The position numbers and the translations under genes were made by a program. The notes under the pieces were generated by a model. That model did not search any database. It had not been told where the DNA came from and saw only the letters and a program-made list of their open reading frames with translations. 64,000 bases of DNA from Neorhizobium tomejilense. GTDB lineage: Bacteria > Pseudomonadota > Alphaproteobacteria > Rhizobiales > Rhizobiaceae. The DNA is taken from NCBI GenBank assembly GCA_002968845.1, contig PVBG01000012.1, positions 1 to 64,000 of the forward strand. Direction: 5' to 3'. Each line of letters starts with the position of its first letter. Position 1 is the first letter of the stretch. Shown piece after piece: positions 35,033 to 43,409 of the stretch.

Positions 35033-36136
35033 TCAAAGGAAGTTGGCCAGGCTCAGCTGCTGTATCTTTGCCGTTACTGTATAGGCAGTTTCGAGGAGCG
35101 TCTTCATCGTGTTGAGGCGGGTTGCCGCCTCTTCCGGGTTGACGTTCTCCATTGATCCAAGACTGGTCTTCAGGATATCTTTCTGCGCCTGCAACCTTTC
35201 CTCAGCCTTGGAGACGCGTTCGGTATAGATACCGATCGACGTCCGCTGCTGGTTGATGCTGCCCTGGCTGTTCATCGCCTTGTTGATGACACCTGTGGTA
35301 CGCGTGGCCACGGCTGCGCGGGCATCCTTGTCCATCCCGGTCTGCAGGTATTCCATCGAGATGATCGATGCGAAAGCGAAGTTGCGCATGCCCTGGCTGT
35401 TGGCATTGGTCGAGCTTTCGACCACTTCCGTCGGGCTGATGCGGCTCTTCATGTTTTCGTCGCTGGCATCAGAGAAGAAGGTCTTCCAGAAGTCCTGGCC
35501 GGCAACCGCCGCCGGATGCGGCGGGCTTGTCAGTGGTGCCGAGCCGTTGAACTTGGCTTCCAGGTTATCCAGGAAGCCGTTCATCTGGGCCCCCGTCATC
35601 TGCTCCTTGCTCGGGATCGCATTCACCGAAAGGTAGTGAGTGAGTTCGGCGGCGACCGCGGCCTTGGCCGGTGATGCCGGCGCGAAATAATCATCGAGCG
35701 GCTTCACGTCGGAATTGATGCCGGAGAAGATATATTCGCCCTGAACGGCAGTGTTGGCGAAGTTGGTGAACGCGTCCAGCGCGTCGGACATGGCCATGCG
35801 CGCCGTCGACAGGCTCGTCTCGTCGGCCGAGCTTCCAAGCGTCAGGATCGCGCTCTGAATCTTCAAACCCTGCTCGTTCATGCTCTTGAGCGAAAGCTCA
35901 GCAGTTTCGAGACGCTGCGTCGCGAGCGCGGCCGTGGTCAGAAGCGAGTCGGTACGGGTGATGTCGCGGGAAAGATCGATAGCGCGCGAGGTGTTGGCGC
36001 CAAGCGCGACGCCGAGATCGGCGTGCTTCTGGCTCACGGCCTCCTGGTTCGCCTTCACCATCTCGCGCTGAACGTTCGAGATGGAGTTTCGCATCGTAGT
36101 CTGGATCGACAATGTGGAAATGAAAGAGGTCTTCAT
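35033..36136 (-). CDS. flgL: Hook-filament junction protein FlgL
   Basis: This 367-residue flagellin-fold protein begins with FISTLSIQTTMRNSISNVQREM and ends in a long helix with NPEEAATRLNTMKTLLETAYTVTAKIQQLSLANFL, the FlgL pattern. It forms the outer junction ring between hook and filament. It starts 2 nt after the flgK stop and is followed by flaF. The central region is variable and has no unusual insertion. Confidence 0.93.
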   Translation of the reverse strand: MKTSFISTLSIQTTMRNSISNVQREMVKANQEAVSQKHADLGVALGANTSRAIDLSRDITRTDSLLTTAALATQRLETAELSLKSMNEQGLKIQSAILTLGSSADETSLSTARMAMSDALDAFTNFANTAVQGEYIFSGINSDVKPLDDYFAPASPAKAAVAAELTHYLSVNAIPSKEQMTGAQMNGFLDNLEAKFNGSAPLTSPPHPAAVAGQDFWKTFFSDASDENMKSRISPTEVVESSTNANSQGMRNFAFASIISMEYLQTGMDKDARAAVATRTTGVINKAMNSQGSINQQRTSIGIYTERVSKAEERLQAQKDILKTSLGSMENVNPEEAATRLNTMKTLLETAYTVTAKIQQLSLANFL

Positions 36137-36138
36137 GA

Positions 36139-37608
36139 TCAGCTCGCAATATCCAAGAGGGCCTTCATCATATCATCGACCGTCGACATGAGCTTGGCGC
36201 CGGCCTTGTAGGATTGCTCGATATCGAGAAGCAGGGACAGTTCCTCGTCGAGGCTGACGCCCGTGTTGCTGGAAAACGCTTCAAGACTGCGCGACAGCAT
36301 GGCCGTCTTCGTCTCGTCTGCGGCGGTCGCCGTGCTGCGAAGCTGCTCGAGCCAGCCCATGGAGTCCGCGGCAAAAGAGAGGACGTCCGGCGCATCGGCG
36401 ATTTCCGTGTCCGTATCGAAGGCCATCGGGCTGGTCAGGTTCTGGTTGTACTTGTCGAGGAGGTCCCCGTAGCTGCTGCCGCCGGTGTTGACGACGTAGG
36501 TCAGGCCGTTGATGCCACCGTCGCGCACCTTGTCGGGCGTGCCTGCCGGGGGAACGACCACCGGATTGACGAAGATCTTGGAGGCGAGGCCCGGAACGAC
36601 CGTCCCGGCAGGGGGAATGGCCGTCTGCTGGACGCCGGCGGCATTCTTGTATGTAAAGAGGCCGGTCTGCGGGAGCAGTGCGCCGGTGGGTCCGGTTTCC
36701 GCAAACGAGGTGATCAGACCCCGGGCGATTTCGTCGAGCTGGCTCTGGAACGTCGGCGCGATCTTGTCGCGGATCTGCATATGCGCCTGGAGCGAGCCCT
36801 TGGCGGTCGTATTGCCCGAATCCCCGGCCTTGAGCGCCACGCCGTCGATATAGACGCCGTTGCCGGTCGTCGATGCGTCGAAGGCTGCGGTATACTGGAA
36901 TGTTACCTTGCGCGGCACCGCCTCGAACAGCGTCGTGCCGTCCGTGGTGTAGAGCACCATGTCGTTGCCGCCGCGGGTATAGGACGTGACCCCGACGATT
37001 TCGGAGATCTTCTTGACGAGGCCGTCGCGCTCATCAAGAGAGTCGTTCGGATCCGCGCCGCTGGAGACCGCGTTCTTGACCTGGTTATTGACGGTCTCGA
37101 ACTTCGCAAGCAGCGCATTCAGATCGGTGACGTTCTGCTTGATCTGATCGTCCGCATCCTTGCGGATCTGCTGAAGCTTGTCGGAGGCGATATTCAGGCC
37201 GGCCGCGACGTCCCGGGCGCTCGAAATGAAGGCGATGCCGATGCCGGTATCGTTCGCCTTTCCGGCGAAAGCATCGAGGTTGTTGCGGAAGGCGGCAATC
37301 AGCTTGGCGGGGGAGAGCTCGTTGTCGTTCCCCCCCATCAGGTTCTTGATTTCCTGCAGGCCGTCCAGCACCGTCCGCTGGCCGCTGGCGATCGACGAGC
37401 TTGCGATCGTCTGGCGCAGCAGCGGCTCGCTGAAGGATCGTGTAATGTCGCCGATAATGGCCCCGTTGCCGCCGGTCACGACCATTGCGGATCGGCGGGT
37501 GTAATCGGGGTTCTGTGCATTAGCGATGTTCTTCGCCGATACAGCCGACTGGGTGCCGGAGTTGGTGAAGATCGACTGTGCCGTAGACAATGCTGATGCG
37601 AGCGACAT
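36139..37608 (-). CDS. flgK: Hook-filament junction protein FlgK
   Basis: The 489-residue FlgK begins with SLASALSTAQSIFTNSGTQSAV, containing SAKNIANAQNPDYTRR, the canonical rod/hook N-terminal motif. It ends with VSLDEELSLLLDIEQSYKAGAKLMSTVDDMMKALL, the conserved C-terminal helix. It joins hook to filament together with FlgL. It lies 45 nt after flgE on the same strand and 2 nt before flgL. Confidence 0.95.
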   Translation of the reverse strand: MSLASALSTAQSIFTNSGTQSAVSAKNIANAQNPDYTRRSAMVVTGGNGAIIGDITRSFSEPLLRQTIASSSIASGQRTVLDGLQEIKNLMGGNDNELSPAKLIAAFRNNLDAFAGKANDTGIGIAFISSARDVAAGLNIASDKLQQIRKDADDQIKQNVTDLNALLAKFETVNNQVKNAVSSGADPNDSLDERDGLVKKISEIVGVTSYTRGGNDMVLYTTDGTTLFEAVPRKVTFQYTAAFDASTTGNGVYIDGVALKAGDSGNTTAKGSLQAHMQIRDKIAPTFQSQLDEIARGLITSFAETGPTGALLPQTGLFTYKNAAGVQQTAIPPAGTVVPGLASKIFVNPVVVPPAGTPDKVRDGGINGLTYVVNTGGSSYGDLLDKYNQNLTSPMAFDTDTEIADAPDVLSFAADSMGWLEQLRSTATAADETKTAMLSRSLEAFSSNTGVSLDEELSLLLDIEQSYKAGAKLMSTVDDMMKALLDIAS

Positions 37609-37653
37609 TTTTTACTAACCTCTTGAGACTTATTCTCTCGATCGTCGGTCCGA

Positions 37654-38970
37654 TTATCTCTTCAGATTGATCAGGACGTCCATCAGGTCGGAACCGGTCT
37701 GGAAGACCTTGGAGTTTGCGGTGTAGACACGCTGCGATTCGATCATTTCCGTCAGTTCGCTGGCGATATCGACGTTGGAGCTTTCAAGCGCGCCGGAGTA
37801 AATCTGGCCGAAGGCGCCAGCCTGCGGGAAGCCGATGGTGACGACGCCCGAGTCGTTGGTCGGCAGGTAGACGTTGCCGTTCTGCGGAAGCAGATTGTCG
37901 ATGCTCGGGACCGTTGCGAGGGCAACCTGGTAGATCGGACGACGACCGCCATCCTGATAGACCGCCGTGACCAGGCCGTCGCCACCGATTTCGACGTCGG
38001 TGATCGGGCTCGGCGCATTGCCGTCGATGATGCCCTTGCCCGGGGTGAAGGCGGTCGCGAACTGCGTCATATCCGAGAGGTCGATCTCGATCGACTGTGC
38101 AGGGGTAGCGCCGTCGGTCAAATCGGTAAAAGTGATGGACTTGTCGGAACCGGTCGCCGGAGGACCAGCAGCATAGGGGGCAGCCTGGAGTTTGTTGGTA
38201 TTCGGATCGAATGCCAGATTCGCCGTCTGCTTCACCAGGTTGGCAGCCGGAACCCCCACGTAAGGGAAGCCGCCATTCGTGGACTGATCCTGACGGTAGA
38301 CAGTGACTTCCCATTGGTTGTTGGCAGTCTTGGTATAGTAGAAGTCGTAGAGAACTTTCGCGCCGGCATGATCGTAAGCCGTCAGCGAGCTCTTGTTGGT
38401 GATGACGCTGCCAGCAACGTTGTCGCTTGGCTTGCTGCCAGCGGGAACGATAGCAGCTCCCTTGTCCAGGTTGGCCGGGAAGCTGCCTGCGGTCGACGGC
38501 GAGGACACCATGCCGAAGTCGTTGATGTTGATTTCTTCGAGACCGTTGAAGCCGTTGACGACCGCAGCCGGCGGGTTCGTGCCGTAGGGATAACCCATCA
38601 GGTTGAAACCGGCGGTGTTCTTGAGGAAGCCCGTGGCGTCCTTCACGAAGGCACCGGCGCGGGTTAGATAAGGTGTACCGTTCGGATCGCTGACAATGAA
38701 GAAGCCTTCACCCTGGATGGCGAGGTCGGTCGACGACGTGGTGTACTGAATGCCGCCCTGGTCTGCGATGCTGTAGCGGACGTTGGTTTCGACACCACCG
38801 GAAGAATACGACCCTTGAGTCGAGGGCAGAACCAGCGTGGAGAACGCCGTGGAAGAGCGCTTGTAACCGACGGTGCTCGAATTCGCGATGTTATCGCCGA
38901 CGGTACCGAGACGGTTTGCCTGAGCGTTCATGCCCGAGACGGCCGTTTTCATCGTGCCGAAAATACTCAT
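37654..38970 (-). CDS. flgE: Flagellar hook protein FlgE
   Basis: The hook subunit has 438 residues. The N-terminus MSIFGTMKTAVSGMNAQANR and GDNIANSSTVGYKRSSTAF are the flagellar rod/hook signature, and the C-terminus has SSNVDIASELTEMIESQRVYTANSKVFQTGSD. It is preceded by a strong AAAAAGGAGATTTTCCT ribosome-binding site. It is the first structural gene after rem and heads the long leftward operon ending at 28403. A 107-nt leader between rem and flgE contains a long-range inverted repeat. Confidence 0.96.
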   Translation of the reverse strand: MSIFGTMKTAVSGMNAQANRLGTVGDNIANSSTVGYKRSSTAFSTLVLPSTQGSYSSGGVETNVRYSIADQGGIQYTTSSTDLAIQGEGFFIVSDPNGTPYLTRAGAFVKDATGFLKNTAGFNLMGYPYGTNPPAAVVNGFNGLEEININDFGMVSSPSTAGSFPANLDKGAAIVPAGSKPSDNVAGSVITNKSSLTAYDHAGAKVLYDFYYTKTANNQWEVTVYRQDQSTNGGFPYVGVPAANLVKQTANLAFDPNTNKLQAAPYAAGPPATGSDKSITFTDLTDGATPAQSIEIDLSDMTQFATAFTPGKGIIDGNAPSPITDVEIGGDGLVTAVYQDGGRRPIYQVALATVPSIDNLLPQNGNVYLPTNDSGVVTIGFPQAGAFGQIYSGALESSNVDIASELTEMIESQRVYTANSKVFQTGSDLMDVLINLKR

Positions 38971-39010
38971 AGGAAAATCTCCTTTTTGTCTGATGGAGAG
39001 AGTAAGTGGC

Positions 39011-39067
39011 GGGCCTTGCGTGAAGCTGTCTGCTTACGGTTCCCGCCGAAAATTTGCGGCAAGGCCC
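39011..39067 (-). promoter_or_regulatory. Long-range inverted repeat in the flgE leader
   Basis: GGGCCTTGC at 39011-39019 pairs exactly with GCAAGGCCC at 39059-39067. The 39-nt interval contains a second complementary pair option (GGCGGG at 39008-39013 with CCCGCC at 39042-39047). The two pairings compete for overlapping bases, so the rem-flgE spacer can form alternative structures. It could attenuate or regulate translation of flgE. Position and pairing are seen; the role is inferred. Confidence 0.45.
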
Positions 39068-39077
39068 TGTTAAGAAA

Positions 39078-39749
39078 TCAGCTCCAGTCGATGCAATAAC
39101 CAAGGAAACGCTTGGAATCGACCGGATCGAAGCCGAGCTTCTTGCGCAACTTCTTGCGCAGCTTGCTGATATGGCTTTCGACGACGTTCTCTTCGACTTC
39201 CTCGTCGAAGATGCCGTAGATGGCGTTGAAGATCTGGGTCTTGGAAACGCGGCGACCGCGGTTGGAGACCAGGTATTCGAGGATGCGGCGCTCGCGGCGC
39301 GGCAACGCAAAGACGTCGCCGTCGATTTCGGGATCGCGACCGTCGGAGAATACCCGGATCGAACCGATGTCGGTGAAATTCGAGATCGCCTTCAGCCGGC
39401 GACGGATCGCAGCGGCACGCGCCAGGATCTCGCGGGGATGGATGGGCTTGCGCACCACGTCGTCCACGCCGCTGTCGAAGAAGGCGAGGGTCGCCTCCAG
39501 GGAGGGCTGATCGCTGACCGCGATCACCGGTGCCATGGACCGGTCCCGGATGGCCCGCGGCAGTTCGAGCGTACGCTCGCCCTGGCCGATCAGGAAGGCT
39601 TCGACCGCGGCAATATCCGAGTCAGCCGCCGTACTCACCCATTCGCCAAATTCTTTTGGATCGAACCCCTGGGAAGGAATTCCTTCACGTCCAAAAAGAG
39701 ATGTGTAACCGTCTTTCACGAGCTCACGCTCATCAACCACTACGATCAT
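39078..39749 (-). CDS. rem: Orphan OmpR-type motility regulator Rem
   Basis: Rem is an activator of motility genes known from Sinorhizobium meliloti. The 223-residue protein has an N-terminal receiver-like domain (1-125) and a C-terminal winged helix (130-223) with RRERRILEYLVSNRGRRVSKTQIFNAIYG, the OmpR DNA-binding signature. The receiver keeps a Lys in VRKPIHPREIL, but the usual phosphoacceptor Asp strand seems absent (AAVEAFLIGQGE at that place), consistent with a phosphorylation-independent orphan. It lies between the mot-fliK operon and flgE, the expected rhizobial location. A GTTAACCA half-site occurs 81 nt upstream of the start. Confidence 0.94.
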   Translation of the reverse strand: MIVVVDERELVKDGYTSLFGREGIPSQGFDPKEFGEWVSTAADSDIAAVEAFLIGQGERTLELPRAIRDRSMAPVIAVSDQPSLEATLAFFDSGVDDVVRKPIHPREILARAAAIRRRLKAISNFTDIGSIRVFSDGRDPEIDGDVFALPRRERRILEYLVSNRGRRVSKTQIFNAIYGIFDEEVEENVVESHISKLRKKLRKKLGFDPVDSKRFLGYCIDWS

Positions 39750-39829
39750 TCGTCCGCCTCCGAATCACTTGTGGTGCTTCAATATGTCTATGGGTACGAA
39801 TCGGCGGAATCCGAGACAAGCTGTGTGAA

Positions 39830-39848
39830 GTTAACCAAACAAATTAAC
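39830..39848. promoter_or_regulatory. rem: GTTAACCA half-site upstream of rem
   Basis: The sequence GTTAACCA (39830-39837) followed by a degenerate TTAAC (39844-39848) resembles one arm of the dyad GTTAACCA-N11-TGGTTAAC found upstream of flagellin genes. It lies about 80 nt before the rem start and could be an autoregulatory site. This is inference from sequence likeness. Confidence 0.4.
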
Positions 39849-40029
39849 AGTTGATTAATAACTGCACCGCGATTTGCACTAGATATAGTGGGTGCGCCAA
39901 ATTCGGACACAAATTTCCGGTGGAAAAATTAACGCATCATAAAAGAAGGCTTGCATGGCCATTTTTGCCATAAATGCAAACCACTGCAATTTTGCGATTC
40001 TTTATTTCGGCGATTCAACTAGTGATTGT

Positions 40030-40746
40030 CTAACTGGCGCAGAACCGGGAAGCGTTGGAAGTCCACTCTCCGTAGCCTGTGGCGACGAGATTGCTGATCA
40101 CCCGGCAGACATATTGCTTCTGAGCGGGATTGTTGTTCGGTCCGGCGTGGTATCGTGCCACCGCCATCGTCCAGGTCTCGTGTTTGTCGTGCAGGTTCCG
40201 GAGGAACTTTGCGGCGTATTCCACATTGCGTTTCGGATCGAACATCTCTTCCGGCGAGGAGAAATTTTCGCCGTGGAAATGGTGATTGATCTGCATGCAG
40301 CCGATATCGATGAGCTTCCTGCCCTGCCGTTTGGCGTCGTAAAAGGTCGTCATCGCCGCCTGCTGCGAGGGAGGGAAATAAGCCTTTCCCTCGACATTCA
40401 TGGCATAGGCGCTGAGGCTGCCCTTGCGGCCCGTCTCGGTGAGACCGACCGAATAAAGGATGCCTTCCGGTACGCCGTATCTCGCCGCAGCAGCCTGTAT
40501 TTCCCGCTCGCAGACGCCGGAACTCAAAGGCGCGCTGGCCTTCGGTGCGCTGTATGCGGGCGCTTTGACAGGCGTGCGCGGTGTCGCTGGAGCCCTGCTG
40601 GGAGGCGTGGGGAGCGCAGCAGCGCCCTGCTGCGCTCCCCAACCTCCGGAACTGAAGAGCGATCCGGCGTCGGCGTCAGAGATAGAGCTGACCAGGACGA
40701 GCGCCACCAGGAGCGGTACCAGCCACATTGTCCGATGCCGCGTCAT
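40030..40746 (-). CDS. Lytic transglycosylase of the motility operon
   Basis: This exported SLT-type muramidase-like enzyme cuts peptidoglycan, presumably opening the wall for motor or rod assembly. From the ATG at 40746 it has 238 residues: a signal peptide (MWLVPLLVALVLVSSISDADA), a Pro/Ala-rich linker, then a catalytic domain from about residue 85. That domain contains LTETGR (catalytic Glu), DIGCMQINHHFHG and ARYHAGPNN, the usual family motifs. GAGGAACGCAA precedes this start. It overlaps the end of fliK by 71 nt, so the true start could be a few codons later (ATG at 40728). It corresponds to the transglycosylase gene at the end of rhizobial mot operons. Confidence 0.87.
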   Translation of the reverse strand: MTRHRTMWLVPLLVALVLVSSISDADAGSLFSSGGWGAQQGAAALPTPPSRAPATPRTPVKAPAYSAPKASAPLSSGVCEREIQAAAARYGVPEGILYSVGLTETGRKGSLSAYAMNVEGKAYFPPSQQAAMTTFYDAKRQGRKLIDIGCMQINHHFHGENFSSPEEMFDPKRNVEYAAKFLRNLHDKHETWTMAVARYHAGPNNNPAQKQYVCRVISNLVATGYGEWTSNASRFCAS

Positions 40747-42139
40747 TTGCGTTCCTCGTTCCCTGATCTGCTCCCTGGCGCTCACCATTCTGCTGCTGGC
40801 CGCGGCCGGCAGCCTGGCCCTGACGCCCGCCCTCGGCCATGGCCTGCTGGCCGCTCTGGCCGGGTTGCCCCTGCTGGCTGCTGGCACCGTCGGAATCCGC
40901 CGTCGGCGCGATGCTGATGGTTACCTGCTCGACCGCGAAGCCCTGGGCACGCAGCGCATCCAGAATGCCGCCGCTGTCTTCGCTGAGCTGGCGATAGGCC
41001 GCTCGGGTCTCGACGGTCAGATGAACATTGAGTTCTTCGCCGTGAAGCCGCAGCGTGGCTGTCACTGCCCCGAGATCGTGTGGGTTCAACTGCAGCTTCA
41101 GCGTATTCACCACCGTGCCGGTGCTGCTCTGCGCCGCTGCATTCGAAAGCGCCGAACTCGGGCTCATGGCGCCCGCCCAATCGGCATCTCCCGACAGCAT
41201 CGCCGTGAGATTGGCGCCGTTCGAATTCGGCGCGAGCCCGAGGAAACGGCGTGCGTCGAGCACGGTGATGTTTTCGGCGGCACCGCCCGACGACGATCTG
41301 AATTCCGCCGTGCTGCGCTCGCCCCGGCCACCGACTGCCATATCGACGTGCTGGTCGGTACGCGCATTGCTGAAACGGAAGACACGCGTGCCGGGAGCAC
41401 TTCGGTCCGCGTCCACCGGCGTCGATAGCGGGTCCGCTTCCGCGCCGCCGGCGCCTGCGTGCTTGGCATCCTTCAGGTCAAGGGCATCGACTTCGCGCCC
41501 TTCGTCATCCTCACCCTTGGTTCGCTTGTTCTGCTGCCCGGGTGCACTCTTCGATACCATCGCATTGATGGCGCCGGTTGCCTCGCCGCTCGTCAAAAGC
41601 GACAGCATGTCAGTGATCTTGGCATCGTCTGCGACCAGCATCGAGACGTCGAGATCTTCGCCGCCCTCGGCCTCGACCTCCGCGTCCTTCTCGGATTTGG
41701 CGGCGCGCTTGCCCTGAACCTCGTCCGACTTCCGCGCGACGGCTTTCGCGGCCTCCAGGGCTTCGCGAAGCTTCCTTTCGGCGGGGGCCATCTGCTTTTC
41801 TTTGGGCTCGTTCACCGACGCCTGCTTCAGGGCGGCCGCGGGATCTTCCGCCTCCTCGACCGGGCGGCGGAGGGATTGCGGCTTGATGTCGATGATCGGC
41901 TTTGATTTGCCCTGCTTCACGTCGCCAGCCATGCGCTCTTCGGCGGAAGACGCGCGGGCGTCCTCATCCGGCACGTCGTCGGCATTAGCCGAAGCCGCAT
42001 CGCGGTCAAAACCGGAAAGAGCGTCGGAGAAGCCGCCAGCTGAACCGTCGGCACCTTTGCGACCGGCAACGCCCTGTTTCGTGGCCGAAGCCGCGTCGGC
42101 TGCGCCAGTCTTACCACCACCAAGAATGTCAGTAATCAT
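40676..42139 (-). CDS. fliK: Hook-length control protein FliK (formerly MotD)
   Basis: This is the flagellar hook-length regulator. The 487-residue protein is Ala/Asp/Lys-rich and low-complexity over the first 300 residues. It ends with a FliK C-domain: LKLQLNPHDLGAVTATLRLH, ELNVHLTVETRAAYRQL and LRAQGFAVEQVTIS. In rhizobia this gene was first named motD. It overlaps motC by 4 nt (ATGA) and the lytic transglycosylase gene by 71 nt. The last 60 residues are Gln/Gly-rich. Confidence 0.9.
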   Translation of the reverse strand: MITDILGGGKTGAADAASATKQGVAGRKGADGSAGGFSDALSGFDRDAASANADDVPDEDARASSAEERMAGDVKQGKSKPIIDIKPQSLRRPVEEAEDPAAALKQASVNEPKEKQMAPAERKLREALEAAKAVARKSDEVQGKRAAKSEKDAEVEAEGGEDLDVSMLVADDAKITDMLSLLTSGEATGAINAMVSKSAPGQQNKRTKGEDDEGREVDALDLKDAKHAGAGGAEADPLSTPVDADRSAPGTRVFRFSNARTDQHVDMAVGGRGERSTAEFRSSSGGAAENITVLDARRFLGLAPNSNGANLTAMLSGDADWAGAMSPSSALSNAAAQSSTGTVVNTLKLQLNPHDLGAVTATLRLHGEELNVHLTVETRAAYRQLSEDSGGILDALRAQGFAVEQVTISIAPTADSDGASSQQGQPGQSGQQAMAEGGRQGQAAGRGQQQNGERQGADQGTRNANDAASDNVAGTAPGGARPGQLYL

Positions 42140-43407
42140 TTGGAAGCGTTCTCCTCCTTCAGCATTTCGTCGATAGCATTCAATTTCGAACGACCGCTAT
42201 CGACGAATGTCTGGAAGGCCGGATCGAATTTGGCAGCGGTGCCGGCCATCGGACGCTCCGTGGCGGAGGCAGGCCCAGCGATCTCATTCCTGGGCAACGC
42301 GACTGGAGATTTCGCGTCTTCTGTATTGGTCACTTTGATAGCTTTATCTTGTGCGAGGCTGTCGACTGTAGGCCGGCTAACGACTTGCTCCGCCACCACT
42401 TTTGCGGCCTGCCGCAAAGCACGGTCGCGCGGCGAAAGCGTTTCCTCGGGAACGTCGGCTATCGCCTGAATGGCCTGCCCGATGTCCTTCGTCGGGATAT
42501 TGGCAAATCCGCCGTAAAGCTTCGCGAGGGCTTCGGGCGTCGGCGTTTTGGCAAGCGCTTCGGCCTTTGCGGAGGCGAGACGCGCGAGATCGTTCTTGCC
42601 GGCGATCGCAGCCGAACGCGCGATGCGCAGGAAAATCTCACGGCGCCGGTCGGCGTCCATGAATTCCAGCGCTCCGTCGATATCGTCCTCGGTGATCTCA
42701 CCGAAATGGCCAACAGCCAACTGTACGAAGAAATCCGCAAACTGGCTGGCGTAGGGCGAATGGATGAAACGCCGCGCGTATTTCCGCGAATAGGAGAGCG
42801 CCGGCGCCACCATATTGGCATCGACGGTGATCGCCACCGATCGACGCAGCGCGGCTTCCTCGATGATCGTGCCAGGCGCCGTCAAGCGTGCCCAGTCATA
42901 AAAAACCAAGGCGCCCTTCGGGTCCTTGGCGACCAAAACGTTTCCGCTGACGAGCGAAAGGTAGGGACCGATCTTCTCGTCCCGGTATTCCTTGGACATT
43001 TCGCTGAGGCTTTTTTCGATCAAAGTTCCGCGGCCGCCGAGGTATTTTCTCAGCCCGTCGGCAACGCGGTTATCGAAATTGCCGGCGACATCGCGCGAGG
43101 CGAGAAATTCGAGCGTAGCGGGATTGCCGCCGCTCATGGCGTAGATCAGCGCCGCGTCGACATTGCGCGGATCTTCGAAGATGGACGGGGGGGCCGTCCG
43201 CAGGCGCTGGTCGATCGTCCCCAGCATGAAGCGCTGCATTTCCGCCGCCGAATGATCGCCGAGCACGACGGAATCCTGCACGAATTGCAGGGACCGAAGC
43301 ATCGCATAGGGCGCAAGGTCCGTACGATCCTGAGCCGATGCCGCAGGCGCGAATGCGACCCCTAAAACGAGGCCGGCCGCAATCAAGGACTTTATGCCCA
43401 CAGCCAT
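42136..43407 (-). CDS. motC: Periplasmic motility protein MotC
   Basis: The 423-residue protein begins with a signal peptide (SLIAAGLVLGVAFAPAASAQ). The mature protein is helical and continues with a LQFVQDSVVLGDHSAAEMQRFML segment typical of rhizobial MotC. MotC is a periplasmic protein proposed to stabilise the MotB stator in rhizobia. I place the start at ATG 43407, 2 nt after the motB stop, with GAGGGA upstream; a GTG at 43410 is an alternative. It overlaps fliK by 4 nt. Confidence 0.92.
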   Translation of the reverse strand: MAVGIKSLIAAGLVLGVAFAPAASAQDRTDLAPYAMLRSLQFVQDSVVLGDHSAAEMQRFMLGTIDQRLRTAPPSIFEDPRNVDAALIYAMSGGNPATLEFLASRDVAGNFDNRVADGLRKYLGGRGTLIEKSLSEMSKEYRDEKIGPYLSLVSGNVLVAKDPKGALVFYDWARLTAPGTIIEEAALRRSVAITVDANMVAPALSYSRKYARRFIHSPYASQFADFFVQLAVGHFGEITEDDIDGALEFMDADRRREIFLRIARSAAIAGKNDLARLASAKAEALAKTPTPEALAKLYGGFANIPTKDIGQAIQAIADVPEETLSPRDRALRQAAKVVAEQVVSRPTVDSLAQDKAIKVTNTEDAKSPVALPRNEIAGPASATERPMAGTAAKFDPAFQTFVDSGRSKLNAIDEMLKEENASK

Positions 43408-43409
43408 CA

